In this document: piece after piece, positions 42,850 to 54,445 of the stretch
Layout of the letters: each line of letters opens with the position of its first letter
Position numbering within the stretch: position 1 is the first letter of the stretch
Origin: Thermus thermophilus HB8
GTDB lineage: Bacteria; Deinococcota; Deinococci; Deinococcales; Thermaceae
Assembly: GCF_000091545.1 (NCBI RefSeq)
Contig: NC_006461.1
Coordinates: 1,052,468-1,116,467 of the forward strand
Reading direction: 5' to 3'
Length of the DNA: 64,000 nt
The notes under the pieces: model-generated
What the model saw: only the letters and a program-made list of their open reading frames with translations
What the model was told of the DNA's origin: nothing
Databases searched by the model: none
Translations under genes and position numbers: made by a program

Positions 42850-44554
42850 GCCAGGAGAGGAGGTCCTCGTAGTCCAAGGTGTTGAGCACCCGCTCGGGGC
42901 CGATCCAGGCCCGTTGCGCCGTGCCCACGGCGAGCTCCATGAAGCGGAGGTGGTCGGTCTGGTGGGCGTCGGTGGAGAGGCTGATCCAAAGCCCCATCCC
43001 GTAGGCCATGCGGGCCAGGTCGTCGGGGAGGTCCATGCGGTCGTAGTAGCCGTCAATCTCCACCGCCACGCCCTTTTCCTTGGCCTTCTGGAAGACGGCC
43101 TCCCAGTCGGCTTCAATGGGGGCGCGGCGGCCCAAAAGCCTCGCCGTGGGGTGGGCGAGGACGTGGACGAAGGGGTTTTCCAGGGCCTTGAGGAGGCGCT
43201 TGGTCTGGTCGGCCTTGGGGAGGTTGAAGCGGGAGTGGACGGAAACCAAAACCAGGTCCAGCTCCCTTAAGACCCAGTCCGGGTAGTCCAGGGTCCCGTC
43301 GGGGTGGATGTCCACCTCGGCCCCGGCGAGGAGGTAGGGGGGGCCGTGGGTCTCGTTGAAGCGGCGGATCTCCCCCACGCGCTTCAAGGCCTCCTCGGGG
43401 GAAGGCCCCCCCGCCACCCGCACCGCCGGGGAGTGGTCGGTCACGGCGAGGTAGCGGTAGCCCATGGTCTTGGCCGCTTCCCAGAGCTCCTCCAAGGTGT
43501 TCTGGCCGTCGGAGTAGGTGGAGTGGACCTGGAGGTCCCCCTTGACCTGAGGAAGCTCCAGGAGCTTGGGAAGCCTGCCCTCCAGGGCGGCCTCCACCTC
43601 CCCCTGGTCCTCCCGGAGGGGGGGCGGGATCCAGGGGAGGCCCAAGGCGGCGTAGACCTCCTCCTCCGTCTCCCCGGCGATCCTTTTCTCCCCTCGGAAG
43701 ACCCCGTACTCGGAAAGCTTCAGGCCCTTCTCCTGGGCGAGGGCGCGAAGGCGGATGGAGTGGGCCTTGCTCCCCGTGAGGTACTGGAGGCCCGCCCCGT
43801 AGCTTTCGGGGGGGACCACCCTGAGGTCCACCTGGAGGCCGTTTTTCAGGAAGACGGTGGCCCTTTCCTTCCCCTTGGCGTAGACCTCCTTGACCTGGGG
43901 AAGGCGCACGAAGCCCTCCACCGCCCGCTCCCCCTCCCGGCTCGCCACCAAAAAGTCCAGGTCCCCCACGGTGTCCTTGTAGCGCCTCGCCGAGCCGCAG
44001 AGCTCCGCCCTTTCCACCCCGGGTAGGGCCCTTATGGCCTCGAGGAGGCTTCGCGCCAGGGAGAGCACCGCCCCCAGGGGCCTCCGCTTTCCCGCCGCCT
44101 GGGCGAGGGCGAGGCCTTCCCGGATCCTCTCCGCCCTCTTGGGGCCGAAGCCTTTGAGCCGGGTGAGGTCCCCCCGGTCCAGGGCCGCTTTAAGCTTCTC
44201 CAGGGAGTCTATGCCCAGGCCCTCGTAGAGGAGGCGGGCGGTCTTGGGGCCCACGCCGGGGACCTCCATCACCTCGAGGACGCCCCGCGGGACCTTCCGG
44301 GAGAGTTCCTCGTGCTTCCTCACCTTCCCCGTGCGGAGGAACTCCAGGATCTTCTCCGCGAGGTCCGGCCCCACCCCGGGAAGCTCCATGAGGGCCTCCT
44401 TGCCCTTTTCGGCGATCTCCTCTATGGGGGTGTCCAGGTCGTAGAGGGTTCGGGCCGCCTGGTGGTAGGCCCGGACCCGGAAGGGGTTGTCCCCCAAGAA
44501 CTCGCTCATGAGCCCGATCTCCTCAAAGATCCGGGCGAGCTCCTGGTTCCGCAT
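42827..44554 (-). CDS. polX: DNA polymerase X with PHP domain
   Basis: The 575-residue repair polymerase has an N-terminal helix-hairpin-helix region (ELPGVGPDLAEKILEFL and EVPGVGPKTARLLYEGLG). The nucleotidyltransferase core has GSARRYKDTVGDLDFLV and QVDLRVVPPESYG. The C-terminal PHP exonuclease domain has QVHSTYSDGQNTLEELWEA, AVTDHSPAVRVAGG, EVDIHPDGTLDYPD and the ending STDAHQTDHLRF. It fills short gaps and has 3'-5' exonuclease activity. The ATG lies 6 nt after TATAGT, so the mRNA should be leaderless. Confidence 0.95.
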   Translation of the reverse strand: MRNQELARIFEEIGLMSEFLGDNPFRVRAYHQAARTLYDLDTPIEEIAEKGKEALMELPGVGPDLAEKILEFLRTGKVRKHEELSRKVPRGVLEVMEVPGVGPKTARLLYEGLGIDSLEKLKAALDRGDLTRLKGFGPKRAERIREGLALAQAAGKRRPLGAVLSLARSLLEAIRALPGVERAELCGSARRYKDTVGDLDFLVASREGERAVEGFVRLPQVKEVYAKGKERATVFLKNGLQVDLRVVPPESYGAGLQYLTGSKAHSIRLRALAQEKGLKLSEYGVFRGEKRIAGETEEEVYAALGLPWIPPPLREDQGEVEAALEGRLPKLLELPQVKGDLQVHSTYSDGQNTLEELWEAAKTMGYRYLAVTDHSPAVRVAGGPSPEEALKRVGEIRRFNETHGPPYLLAGAEVDIHPDGTLDYPDWVLRELDLVLVSVHSRFNLPKADQTKRLLKALENPFVHVLAHPTARLLGRRAPIEADWEAVFQKAKEKGVAVEIDGYYDRMDLPDDLARMAYGMGLWISLSTDAHQTDHLRFMELAVGTAQRAWIGPERVLNTLDYEDLLSWLKARRGV

Positions 44555-44560
44555 ACCCCC

Positions 44561-44576
44561 ACTATACGGGTAGACT
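44561..44576. promoter_or_regulatory. Divergent -10 elements between polX and the winged-helix gene
   Basis: Reverse-strand TATAGT (44561-44566) lies 6 nt before the polX ATG. Forward-strand TAGACT (44571-44576) lies 13 nt before ATG 44590. Both fit within a 35-bp gap. Confidence 0.5.
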
Positions 44577-44589
44577 GGACGAAGCCCCT

Positions 44590-44829
44590 ATGCCGAGGCC
44601 GGACCGGTTTCGCAAAAAGGTGTTAGCGCTCCTCAAAGAGGCGGGAAGGCCCCTCCACTACACGGAGATCGGCCGCCTCCTCAAGGAGGACGGGCTCTGG
44701 AAGGACGTGAAGGAACCGGAGAAGATCGCCAAGATCCGCCTTTCCGCCCTGGCCCGCTGGCACCGGAGCCCGGTGGTGGCCCTGGGGAAGGGGTTCTACG
44801 CCCTGAGGGAGGAGGCCGACCTGCCTTAG
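44590..44829 (+). CDS. HARE-HTH-like small winged-helix protein
   Basis: The 79-residue protein is mostly one winged helix: RKKVLALLKEAGRPLHYTEI, then GRLLKEDGLW, and the wing with RWHRSPVVALGKGFYALR. The pattern of LHYTEI followed by a glycine-bounded helix and a terminal hairpin matches HARE-HTH domains, found in RNA polymerase delta subunits and in restriction or modification proteins. Here it stands alone and diverges from polX. A role in DNA binding is likely; the target is unknown. Confidence 0.65.
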   Translation: MPRPDRFRKKVLALLKEAGRPLHYTEIGRLLKEDGLWKDVKEPEKIAKIRLSALARWHRSPVVALGKGFYALREEADLP

Positions 44830-44838
44830 GATGAAGGC

Positions 44839-44970
44839 ATGGCGCGCTACCTCCTCGTCCTCCTCCTCGTGGTCCTGGCCCTGGCCCTCGAGGCCTACCG
44901 CCCCTTCCTCCTTCTCCTCGCGGGCCTCGCCCTCCTCCTCGCCCGGCCCCGAAGCTGCCCCAGGCCTTGA
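44839..44970 (+). CDS. 43-residue membrane peptide, unknown function
   Basis: An ATG at 44839, 9 nt after the stop of the winged-helix gene, opens a frame of 43 residues: MARYLLVLLLVVLALALE followed by AYRPFLLLLAGLALLLARP and a short tail ending SCPRP. It is two hydrophobic helices with a tight turn. AGGATGAAGGC just upstream gives a modest ribosome site. It ends 31 nt before the aminopeptidase T start. I know no family; the call rests on start, hydrophobic pattern and gene spacing. Confidence 0.45.
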   Translation: MARYLLVLLLVVLALALEAYRPFLLLLAGLALLLARPRSCPRP

Positions 44971-45001
44971 CGGAAGGCCCTTCCGGGCGAAGACTTGGGG
45001 C

Positions 45002-46228
45002 GTGGACGCCTTCAAGCGCAACCTGGAAAAGCTCGCCGAACTCGCCATCCGCGTGGGGCTCAACCTGGAGAAGGGGCAGGAGGTCATCGCCACCGCCCCC
45101 ATTGAGGCCGTGGACTTCGTGCGCCTCCTCGCGGAGAAGGCCTACCGGGAGGGGGCGAGCCTCTTCACCGTGATCTACGGGGACCAGGAGCTTGCCCGCA
45201 AGCGCCTCGCCCTGGCGCCGGAGGAGGGGCTGGACAAGGCCCCGGCCTGGCTCTACGAGGGGATGGCGAGGGCCTTTAGGGAAGGGGCAGCGAGGCTTGC
45301 CGTCTCGGGAAGCGACCCCAAGGCCCTAGAAGGGCTTCCCCCGGAGAAGGTGGGCCGGGCGCAAAAGGCCAACGCCCGCGCCTACAAGCCCGCCCTCGAG
45401 GCCATCACGGAGTTCGTCACCAACTGGACCATCGTCCCCTTCGCCCACCCCGGCTGGGCGAGGGCGGTCTTCCCAGGCCTCCCCGAGGAGGAGGCGGTGA
45501 GGAGGCTCTGGGAGGCCATCTTCCAGGCCACCCGGGCCGACCAGGAAGACCCCATCGCCGCCTGGGAAGCGCACAACCGCGCCCTTCACGAAAAGGTGGC
45601 CTACCTGAACGCCCGCCGCTTCCACGCCCTCCACTTCAAGGGGCCGGGGACGGACCTCGTGGTGGGCCTCGCCGAGGGGCACCTCTGGCAGGGCGGGGCC
45701 ACCGCCACGAAAGGAGGCCGGCTCTGCAACCCCAACCTGCCCACGGAGGAGGTCTTCACCGCCCCCCACCGGGAGCGGGTGGAGGGGGTGGTGCGGGCAA
45801 GCCGCCCCCTGGCCCTGGGGGGCACCCTGGTGGAGGGGATCTTCGCCCGGTTTGAAAGGGGCTTCGCCGTGGAGGTGCGGGCCGAGAAGGGCGAGGAGGT
45901 GCTGAGGCGGCTTTTGGACACGGACGAGGGGGCGAGGCGCCTGGGCGAGGTGGCCCTGGTCCCCGCGGACAACCCCATCGCCAAAACGGGCCTCGTCTTC
46001 TTTGACACCCTGTTTGACGAGAACGCCGCAAGCCACATCGCCTTTGGCCAGGCCTACCAGGAGAACCTCGAGGGCCGCCCCTCGGGGGAGGCCTTCCGGA
46101 AGCGGGGGGGCAACGAAAGCCTCGTCCACGTGGACTGGATGATCGGCTCCGAGGAGATGGACGTGGACGGGCTTTACGAGGACGGCACCCGCACTCCCCT
46201 CATGCGCCGGGGAAGGTGGGTGGTGTAG
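45002..46228 (+). CDS. ampT: Aminopeptidase T (M29 family)
   Basis: This 408-residue metal-dependent aminopeptidase matches the known T. thermophilus AmpT in length when started at GTG 45002 (VDAFKRNLEKLAELAIRVG). M29 features include VVGLAEGHLWQGG, NLPTEEVFTAPHRERVEG, the region GEVALVPADNPIA, and the C-terminal ESLVHVDWMIGSEEMDVDG with metal ligands. It releases N-terminal residues from peptides in the cytoplasm. Longer frames run back through the 43-aa peptide out of phase and are not supported. It abuts the convergent merA stop. Confidence 0.94.
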   Translation: MDAFKRNLEKLAELAIRVGLNLEKGQEVIATAPIEAVDFVRLLAEKAYREGASLFTVIYGDQELARKRLALAPEEGLDKAPAWLYEGMARAFREGAARLAVSGSDPKALEGLPPEKVGRAQKANARAYKPALEAITEFVTNWTIVPFAHPGWARAVFPGLPEEEAVRRLWEAIFQATRADQEDPIAAWEAHNRALHEKVAYLNARRFHALHFKGPGTDLVVGLAEGHLWQGGATATKGGRLCNPNLPTEEVFTAPHRERVEGVVRASRPLALGGTLVEGIFARFERGFAVEVRAEKGEEVLRRLLDTDEGARRLGEVALVPADNPIAKTGLVFFDTLFDENAASHIAFGQAYQENLEGRPSGEAFRKRGGNESLVHVDWMIGSEEMDVDGLYEDGTRTPLMRRGRWVV

Positions 46229-47602
46229 TCAGGCGCAGCAGGAAAGCTTTTTGGGATCGGCGTCCAGGGCCTGGGCCACGAGCCTTATCCCCTCGGCCAG
46301 GGTCAGGTAGGGGTGGAAGGTGTCTATGAGGTCCCGGTAGCCGAAGCCGTACTTCACCGCCAGGATGCCCTCCTGGATGACGTCCCCCGCCTCGTGGGCC
46401 AGGACGTGGAGGCCGAGGACCGTGCCCTCTTCGTCCACCACGATCTTGAAGGCCCCCCGGGTGTCGCGGGCGGTGAGGGCCTTGGGCACCTGGGAAAGGG
46501 GAAGGGTGGCCGCCCGCACCCCCGCGCCGTACCGCCTCCTCGCCTCCTCCTCCGTGAGGCCCACCGCGGCCAGGGCGGGGTCGGTGAAGGTGACCCGGGG
46601 GAGGGCGGCGAGGTCCAGGGGCGCCTTTACCCCCAAGGCGTTGCGGGCCGCCACCCTGCCCGACTGGGCGGCCACGTAGACGAACTGGGGAAGCCCCGCC
46701 GCGTCCCCGGCGGCGTAGACCCGGGGGTTGGTGGTGCGCAGGCTGGGGTCCAGCCGGAGGAAGCCCCGCTCGTCCCGCTCCACGCCCGCCCGCTCCAGGC
46801 CGAGCCCTTCCAGGTCCGGCCTCCTCCCCGTGGCCACAAGGAGCCTCTCCGCCTCAAAAACCCCCCGGTCGGTCCGGACGCGGAAGGCCCCTTCCCGGGC
46901 CACGGCCTCCACCCGGACCCCGGTGTGGACCCTAAGGCCCTCCTCCTCCAGGTAGCCCCGGAGGAGCCGGGCAAGCTCCCGGTCCTCCTGGGGCAGGACC
47001 TCGGGCAGGGCCTCGAGGACCGTCACCCGGCTCCCAAGCCTGGCGAAGGCCTGGGCGAGCTCAAGCCCGATGGGCCCACCCCCCACCACCAGGAGGCTTT
47101 CGGGAAGGGCGGGGGCGGAGAGGGCCTCGAGGTAGGTCCAGGGCGCGCTCTCCTGGAGGCCGGGGATGGGCGGAAGGAAGGGCCTCGCCCCGGTGGCGAG
47201 GAGGTACCGCCCGGCCAAGACCTCCCGCCCCTCTACCTCCATCCTTTCCCCGTCCAGGAAGCGGGCCCTCCCCCGGAGCACGGGAACCCCGGCCGCCTCC
47301 AGAACCTCCTGGTACTTCTCCTTCCTGAGGGCCGCGATCAGGCCCTCCTTGCCCGCGAGGAGGGCTTTCCAGTCCACCCCCAGGGCCTCCGTGCGGAGGC
47401 CGGGGAAGGCGGGGTGGCCCGCCCGGTGGAAGGCGTCGGCCGCCCGGAGGAGGTACTTGGAGGGCACGCACCCCACGTTGACGCAGGTCCCCCCCAAAAC
47501 CCCCGCCTCCACCACGGCCGCCTTGGCCCCGAGGGCGCTCGCCTCCAGGGCCGCCGCCACCCCGGCGGAGCCCGAGCCCACGATGAGGAGGTCGTAGGTC
47601 AT
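46229..47602 (-). CDS. merA: Mercuric reductase
   Basis: MerA reduces Hg(II) to volatile Hg(0) with NADPH and FAD. The 457-residue chain has the FAD motif IVGSGSAGVAAALEA, the redox-active disulfide GGTCVNVGCVPSKYL, the NADPH motif VVGGGPIGLELAQAFARLG, YAAGDAAGLPQFVYVAAQ and the C-terminal vicinal pair LSCCA that accepts mercury. It lacks the N-terminal HMA domain seen in many MerA proteins. ATG 47602 overlaps the stop of the 40-residue HMA-like gene (ATGA). Confidence 0.93.
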   Translation of the reverse strand: MTYDLLIVGSGSAGVAAALEASALGAKAAVVEAGVLGGTCVNVGCVPSKYLLRAADAFHRAGHPAFPGLRTEALGVDWKALLAGKEGLIAALRKEKYQEVLEAAGVPVLRGRARFLDGERMEVEGREVLAGRYLLATGARPFLPPIPGLQESAPWTYLEALSAPALPESLLVVGGGPIGLELAQAFARLGSRVTVLEALPEVLPQEDRELARLLRGYLEEEGLRVHTGVRVEAVAREGAFRVRTDRGVFEAERLLVATGRRPDLEGLGLERAGVERDERGFLRLDPSLRTTNPRVYAAGDAAGLPQFVYVAAQSGRVAARNALGVKAPLDLAALPRVTFTDPALAAVGLTEEEARRRYGAGVRAATLPLSQVPKALTARDTRGAFKIVVDEEGTVLGLHVLAHEAGDVIQEGILAVKYGFGYRDLIDTFHPYLTLAEGIRLVAQALDADPKKLSCCA

Positions 47603-47721
47603 AGGGCCTCCCCCGGGTAGCCCATCCACGCCTTCTCCACCCCGGCCACCCGCTCCACCCTGCGGATGCACCCCGCGCCGTGGATCCCGGGCACCTTGAT
47701 GCGGTACCGGTTCTTCTCCAT
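47599..47721 (-). CDS. 40-residue HMA-like mini-protein of the mer operon
   Basis: ATG 47721 opens MEKNRYRIKVPGIHGAGC, then IRRVERVAGVEKAWMGYPGE, ending AL at a stop that overlaps merA. The pattern YRIKVPGI..GxxC..RVERVxGV resembles the first half of a heavy-metal-associated domain, with only one of the two metal cysteines (GAGC). The full ferredoxin-like fold is not present, so it may dimerise or donate metal weakly. The mer operon of T. thermophilus is reported to contain a hypothetical gene here. Its start is 6 nt after a TAGCCT box. Confidence 0.75.
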   Translation of the reverse strand: MEKNRYRIKVPGIHGAGCIRRVERVAGVEKAWMGYPGEAL

Positions 47722-47727
47722 GCCCCC

Positions 47728-47759
47728 AGGCTAGACCCTGGAGCGTGCTCCAGGGTCAA
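47728..47759 (-). promoter_or_regulatory. MerR-type promoter and operator inside the 3' end of merR
   Basis: Reverse-strand TTGACC (47754-47759) and TAGCCT (47728-47733) are 20 bp apart. The spacer region is occupied by a perfect dyad, GACCCTGGAGC and GCTCCAGGGTC (47734-47757) around 2 bp. An overlong spacer filled by a dyad is typical of MerR-family activation. The dyad encodes the last eight residues of MerR. Confidence 0.8.
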
Positions 47760-48159
47760 GGGGGTCCAAATAGACGCAGCGGTCCTTGCCGTCGCAAGCA
47801 GGGTCAGGGTGGGCCTCGGCGTAGGCCAGCCGTTCGGCCAGGGCCGCTTCCAGGGCCTGGAGCTCCCTGAGCCTACGCCGCACCTCCGCCAGGCGCTTGG
47901 CCAGGGCCTCCCGCACGTGGCGGCAGGGGGGATGGCCCTCCTCCACGGCGCGGAGGATCCAGGCGATGTCCTCAAGCTTAAGCCCCGCCGCCTGGGCCTC
48001 CTTGATGAAGCGGAGGCGGCGGAAGGCCTCCTCCCCGTAGAGGCGAAACCCCCCGGGCGAACGGCCGCTGGGGGCGAGGAGCCCAAGCCTTTCGTAGTAG
48101 CGGAGGGCATCAGGCGAAAGGCCAAACGCCCGGGCGAGCTCGCCGATGGTGTAGGGCAT
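47731..48159 (-). CDS. merR: MerR family mercury-responsive regulator
   Basis: The 142-residue protein has the winged-helix start PYTIGELARAFGLSPDALRYYERLGLL, a long dimerisation helix, and cysteines at 79, 122 and 128. These match the spacing of the three mercury ligands of classical MerR (82, 117, 126). It should repress and, with Hg(II), activate the promoter at 47728-47759, which lies in its own last codons. The start codon directly follows the stop of oah2, so it is also carried on the oah2 transcript. Confidence 0.88.
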   Translation of the reverse strand: MPYTIGELARAFGLSPDALRYYERLGLLAPSGRSPGGFRLYGEEAFRRLRFIKEAQAAGLKLEDIAWILRAVEEGHPPCRHVREALAKRLAEVRRRLRELQALEAALAERLAYAEAHPDPACDGKDRCVYLDPLDPGARSRV

Positions 48160-50440
<2,281 letters not shown>

Positions 50441-50457
50441 GCCGCTAGGCCGAAAAG

Positions 50458-50483
50458 GAGGGGCCCCCTGAGGGGGGCCCCTC
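50458..50483 (+). other. Intercistronic hairpin between TAXI binding protein and permease
   Basis: GAGGGGCCCCC and GGGGGCCCCTC form a perfect 11-bp stem around TGAG with no T-run. Such a hairpin may protect the binding-protein mRNA 3' end and yield excess binding protein over permease. Confidence 0.6.
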
Positions 50484-50502
50484 GTCCGGTAAGGGAAAGG
50501 TT

Positions 50503-52476
<1,974 letters not shown>

Positions 52477-52482
52477 CCGGAA

Positions 52483-53217
52483 GTGGAGCCCATCATCCGG
52501 ATCCGCAACCTGCACAAGTGGTTCGGCCCCCTGCACGTGCTCAAGGGGATCCACCTCGAGGTGGCCCCGGGGGAAAAGCTCGTCATCATCGGCCCCTCGG
52601 GCTCGGGAAAGAGCACCCTCATCCGCACCATTAACCGCCTGGAGGACTTCCAGGAGGGCGAGGTGGTGGTGGACGGCCTGAGCGTCAAGGACGACCGGGC
52701 CCTCCGGGAGATCAGGCGGGAGGTGGGGATGGTCTTCCAGCAGTTCAACCTCTTCCCCCACATGACCGTCTTGGAGAACGTCACCCTGGCGCCCATGAGG
52801 GTGCGGCGCTGGCCCCGGGAGAAGGCGGAGAAGAAGGCCCTGGAGCTTCTGGAGCGGGTGGGGATATTGGACCAGGCGAGGAAGTACCCGGCGCAGCTTT
52901 CCGGGGGGCAGCAGCAGCGGGTGGCCATCGCCAGGGCCCTCGCCATGGAGCCCAAGATCATGCTCTTTGACGAGCCCACAAGCGCCCTGGACCCCGAGAT
53001 GGTGGGGGAGGTCTTGGACGTGATGCGGGACCTGGCCCAAGGGGGCATGACCATGGTGGTGGTGACCCACGAGATGGGCTTCGCCCGGGAGGTGGCGGAC
53101 CGGGTGGTCTTCATGGACGGGGGGCAGATCGTGGAGGAAGGGAGGCCGGAGGAGATCTTCACGCGCCCCAAGGAGGAGCGCACCCGAAGCTTCCTCCAGA
53201 GGGTGCTCCACCACTAA
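52483..53217 (+). CDS. Polar amino acid ABC transporter ATP-binding protein (GlnQ-like)
   Basis: The 244-residue ATPase has Walker A GPSGSGKS, Q-loop VFQQFNLFPHMTVLENV, signature LSGGQQQRVAIARALA, Walker B IMLFDEPTSALDPEM and H-loop VVTHEMGFAREVADRVVFM. It belongs clearly to the GlnQ/HisP group. The start is GTG 52483, only 6 nt after the TRAP permease stop. No ABC permease is adjacent; the nearest fitting permease and binding protein are at 62118-63733, on the other strand and lacking an ATPase. Confidence 0.9.
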   Translation: MEPIIRIRNLHKWFGPLHVLKGIHLEVAPGEKLVIIGPSGSGKSTLIRTINRLEDFQEGEVVVDGLSVKDDRALREIRREVGMVFQQFNLFPHMTVLENVTLAPMRVRRWPREKAEKKALELLERVGILDQARKYPAQLSGGQQQRVAIARALAMEPKIMLFDEPTSALDPEMVGEVLDVMRDLAQGGMTMVVVTHEMGFAREVADRVVFMDGGQIVEEGRPEEIFTRPKEERTRSFLQRVLHH

Positions 53218-53223
53218 ACCCCC

Positions 53224-53640
53224 ATGGCCCCCAACGCCCTGCAAGGCCTCCTCAAGGCCCTCGCCGACCCCGAGGCCGACCCTAACCTCCGGCGCCGGGC
53301 CTTGAGGGCCTATGGCCTCTTCCTCCTCGGGCTTAAGGGGGGCCTCCTCCTCCTCCTCGCCCCCTTTCTGCCCTCGGCCCCTTACCCGCCCCTCCTCCTC
53401 CTCGCCGTCCTCGGGGTGGCCTGGCTCTACCTCCAGGCCCGCTCTGCCCTGGAGGAGGAGGCGCCCCTCGGACCCTTGGTGGCGGTGGGGCTTGGGGCCG
53501 CGGCCTTTTTCTTCCTGGGGGTTTTGGGCCTCCTCCTGAGGCCCCTGGGCCTCCTCCTTCTCCCCTTGGGCCTCGGCGCCTTCTGGGGCTTCCTCCGCCG
53601 GGGGGAAGAGGGGCTCAACGCCGGGGCAAGAGGTCCCTAA
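53224..53640 (+). CDS. Membrane protein of unknown function
   Basis: The 138-residue protein has a soluble N-terminal helix (LQGLLKALADPEADPNLRRRALRAYG) and about four hydrophobic segments afterwards, ending GEEGLNAGARGP. It starts 6 nt after the GlnQ-like stop and is probably co-transcribed. I recognise no family, and the sequence is dominated by Leu, Ala, Pro and Gly. The 3' end overlaps the convergent patatin gene by 26 nt. Confidence 0.5.
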   Translation: MAPNALQGLLKALADPEADPNLRRRALRAYGLFLLGLKGGLLLLLAPFLPSAPYPPLLLLAVLGVAWLYLQARSALEEEAPLGPLVAVGLGAAAFFFLGVLGLLLRPLGLLLLPLGLGAFWGFLRRGEEGLNAGARGP

Positions 53641-54442
53641 GCCGGGTCCTCGCCAGGGCCAAGACCTCGGGAAGGCGCTCCTTGGCCCGGTGCTTTCCCA
53701 GCTCGTAGACGAACTCCAGCCGCTCGTGGTCAAAGGTGTCTATGGGGAAGGGGGGGTCCAGGGCGATGACCACGTCCGCCTCCTTGAGGGCCAGGGCTTT
53801 GAGCCGCCTCCGGCTCGCCTCGCCCGCCAGGAGGGCGGCCTCGAGGGCCGTCCTGGGCGGTTCCTTGGGCGGAGGGTTGGAGACGTCCACGGCCACCACC
53901 TTGGGGAAGAGGGCCTTGGCCGCCCGCACCGGCACCTTCTCCGCCACGTCCCCGTCCACGAGGAGCCGCCCCATGAGGGCCACCGGGGGGAAGAGGCCCG
54001 GGATGGCCATGCTGGCGAGGACCGCCTTCCACACCGGCCCTTCCCTCAGGACCACCGCCTCGCCCGTGAGGAGGTCGGCCGCCTGGAGGGCGAGGGGGAT
54101 GGGGCTCTCCTCCAGCCGCGCCTCGCCAAAGAGGGCCTTAAGCCCCTCCTCTATCCGGTCCGTGTCCACCACGGCCGGGCGCCTGAAGGCGATGAAGAGC
54201 CGGGCCAAGGCCCGGAGGCTTCCCGCCCGGGAAAGCTCCGCCACCTCCCGGTCAAAGATGGCCTCGTGCACCCTCCAGGGGTCCTTGTGGCCGAAGGCCC
54301 AGGCGGCCGCCGCCAGAGCCCCGGCGGAGCTCCCCGCAAGGCCCCGGATGGGAACGCCCGCCTCCTCCAAGACGGCGAGCACCCCGAGGTGGGCGTACCC
54401 CCGGACGCCGCCTCCCCCTAAGGCCAAGGCCACGCCGCGCAC
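53615..54442 (-). CDS. Patatin-like phospholipase
   Basis: The 275-residue protein starts with the oxyanion loop ALALGGGGVRGYAHLGVLAVLEE. The nucleophile elbow GSSAGALAAAAWAF is near residue 38, and the dyad aspartate lies in LLVDGDVAEKVPV, where the usual DGG or DGA appears as DGD. It resembles the RssA/YchK group of cytoplasmic or membrane-associated lipid acyl hydrolases. It follows the HTH gene by 3 nt on the same strand and is probably controlled with it. Physiological lipid substrate unknown. Confidence 0.88.
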   Translation of the reverse strand: MRGVALALGGGGVRGYAHLGVLAVLEEAGVPIRGLAGSSAGALAAAAWAFGHKDPWRVHEAIFDREVAELSRAGSLRALARLFIAFRRPAVVDTDRIEEGLKALFGEARLEESPIPLALQAADLLTGEAVVLREGPVWKAVLASMAIPGLFPPVALMGRLLVDGDVAEKVPVRAAKALFPKVVAVDVSNPPPKEPPRTALEAALLAGEASRRRLKALALKEADVVIALDPPFPIDTFDHERLEFVYELGKHRAKERLPEVLALARTRLRDLLPRR

Positions 54443-54445
54443 GGC

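Noticed and set aside
44831..45001. N-terminal extension of aminopeptidase T
   Set aside because: The added residues are a Ser/Pro-rich shadow of the 43-residue membrane peptide, and the known AmpT starts at the GTG at 45002.
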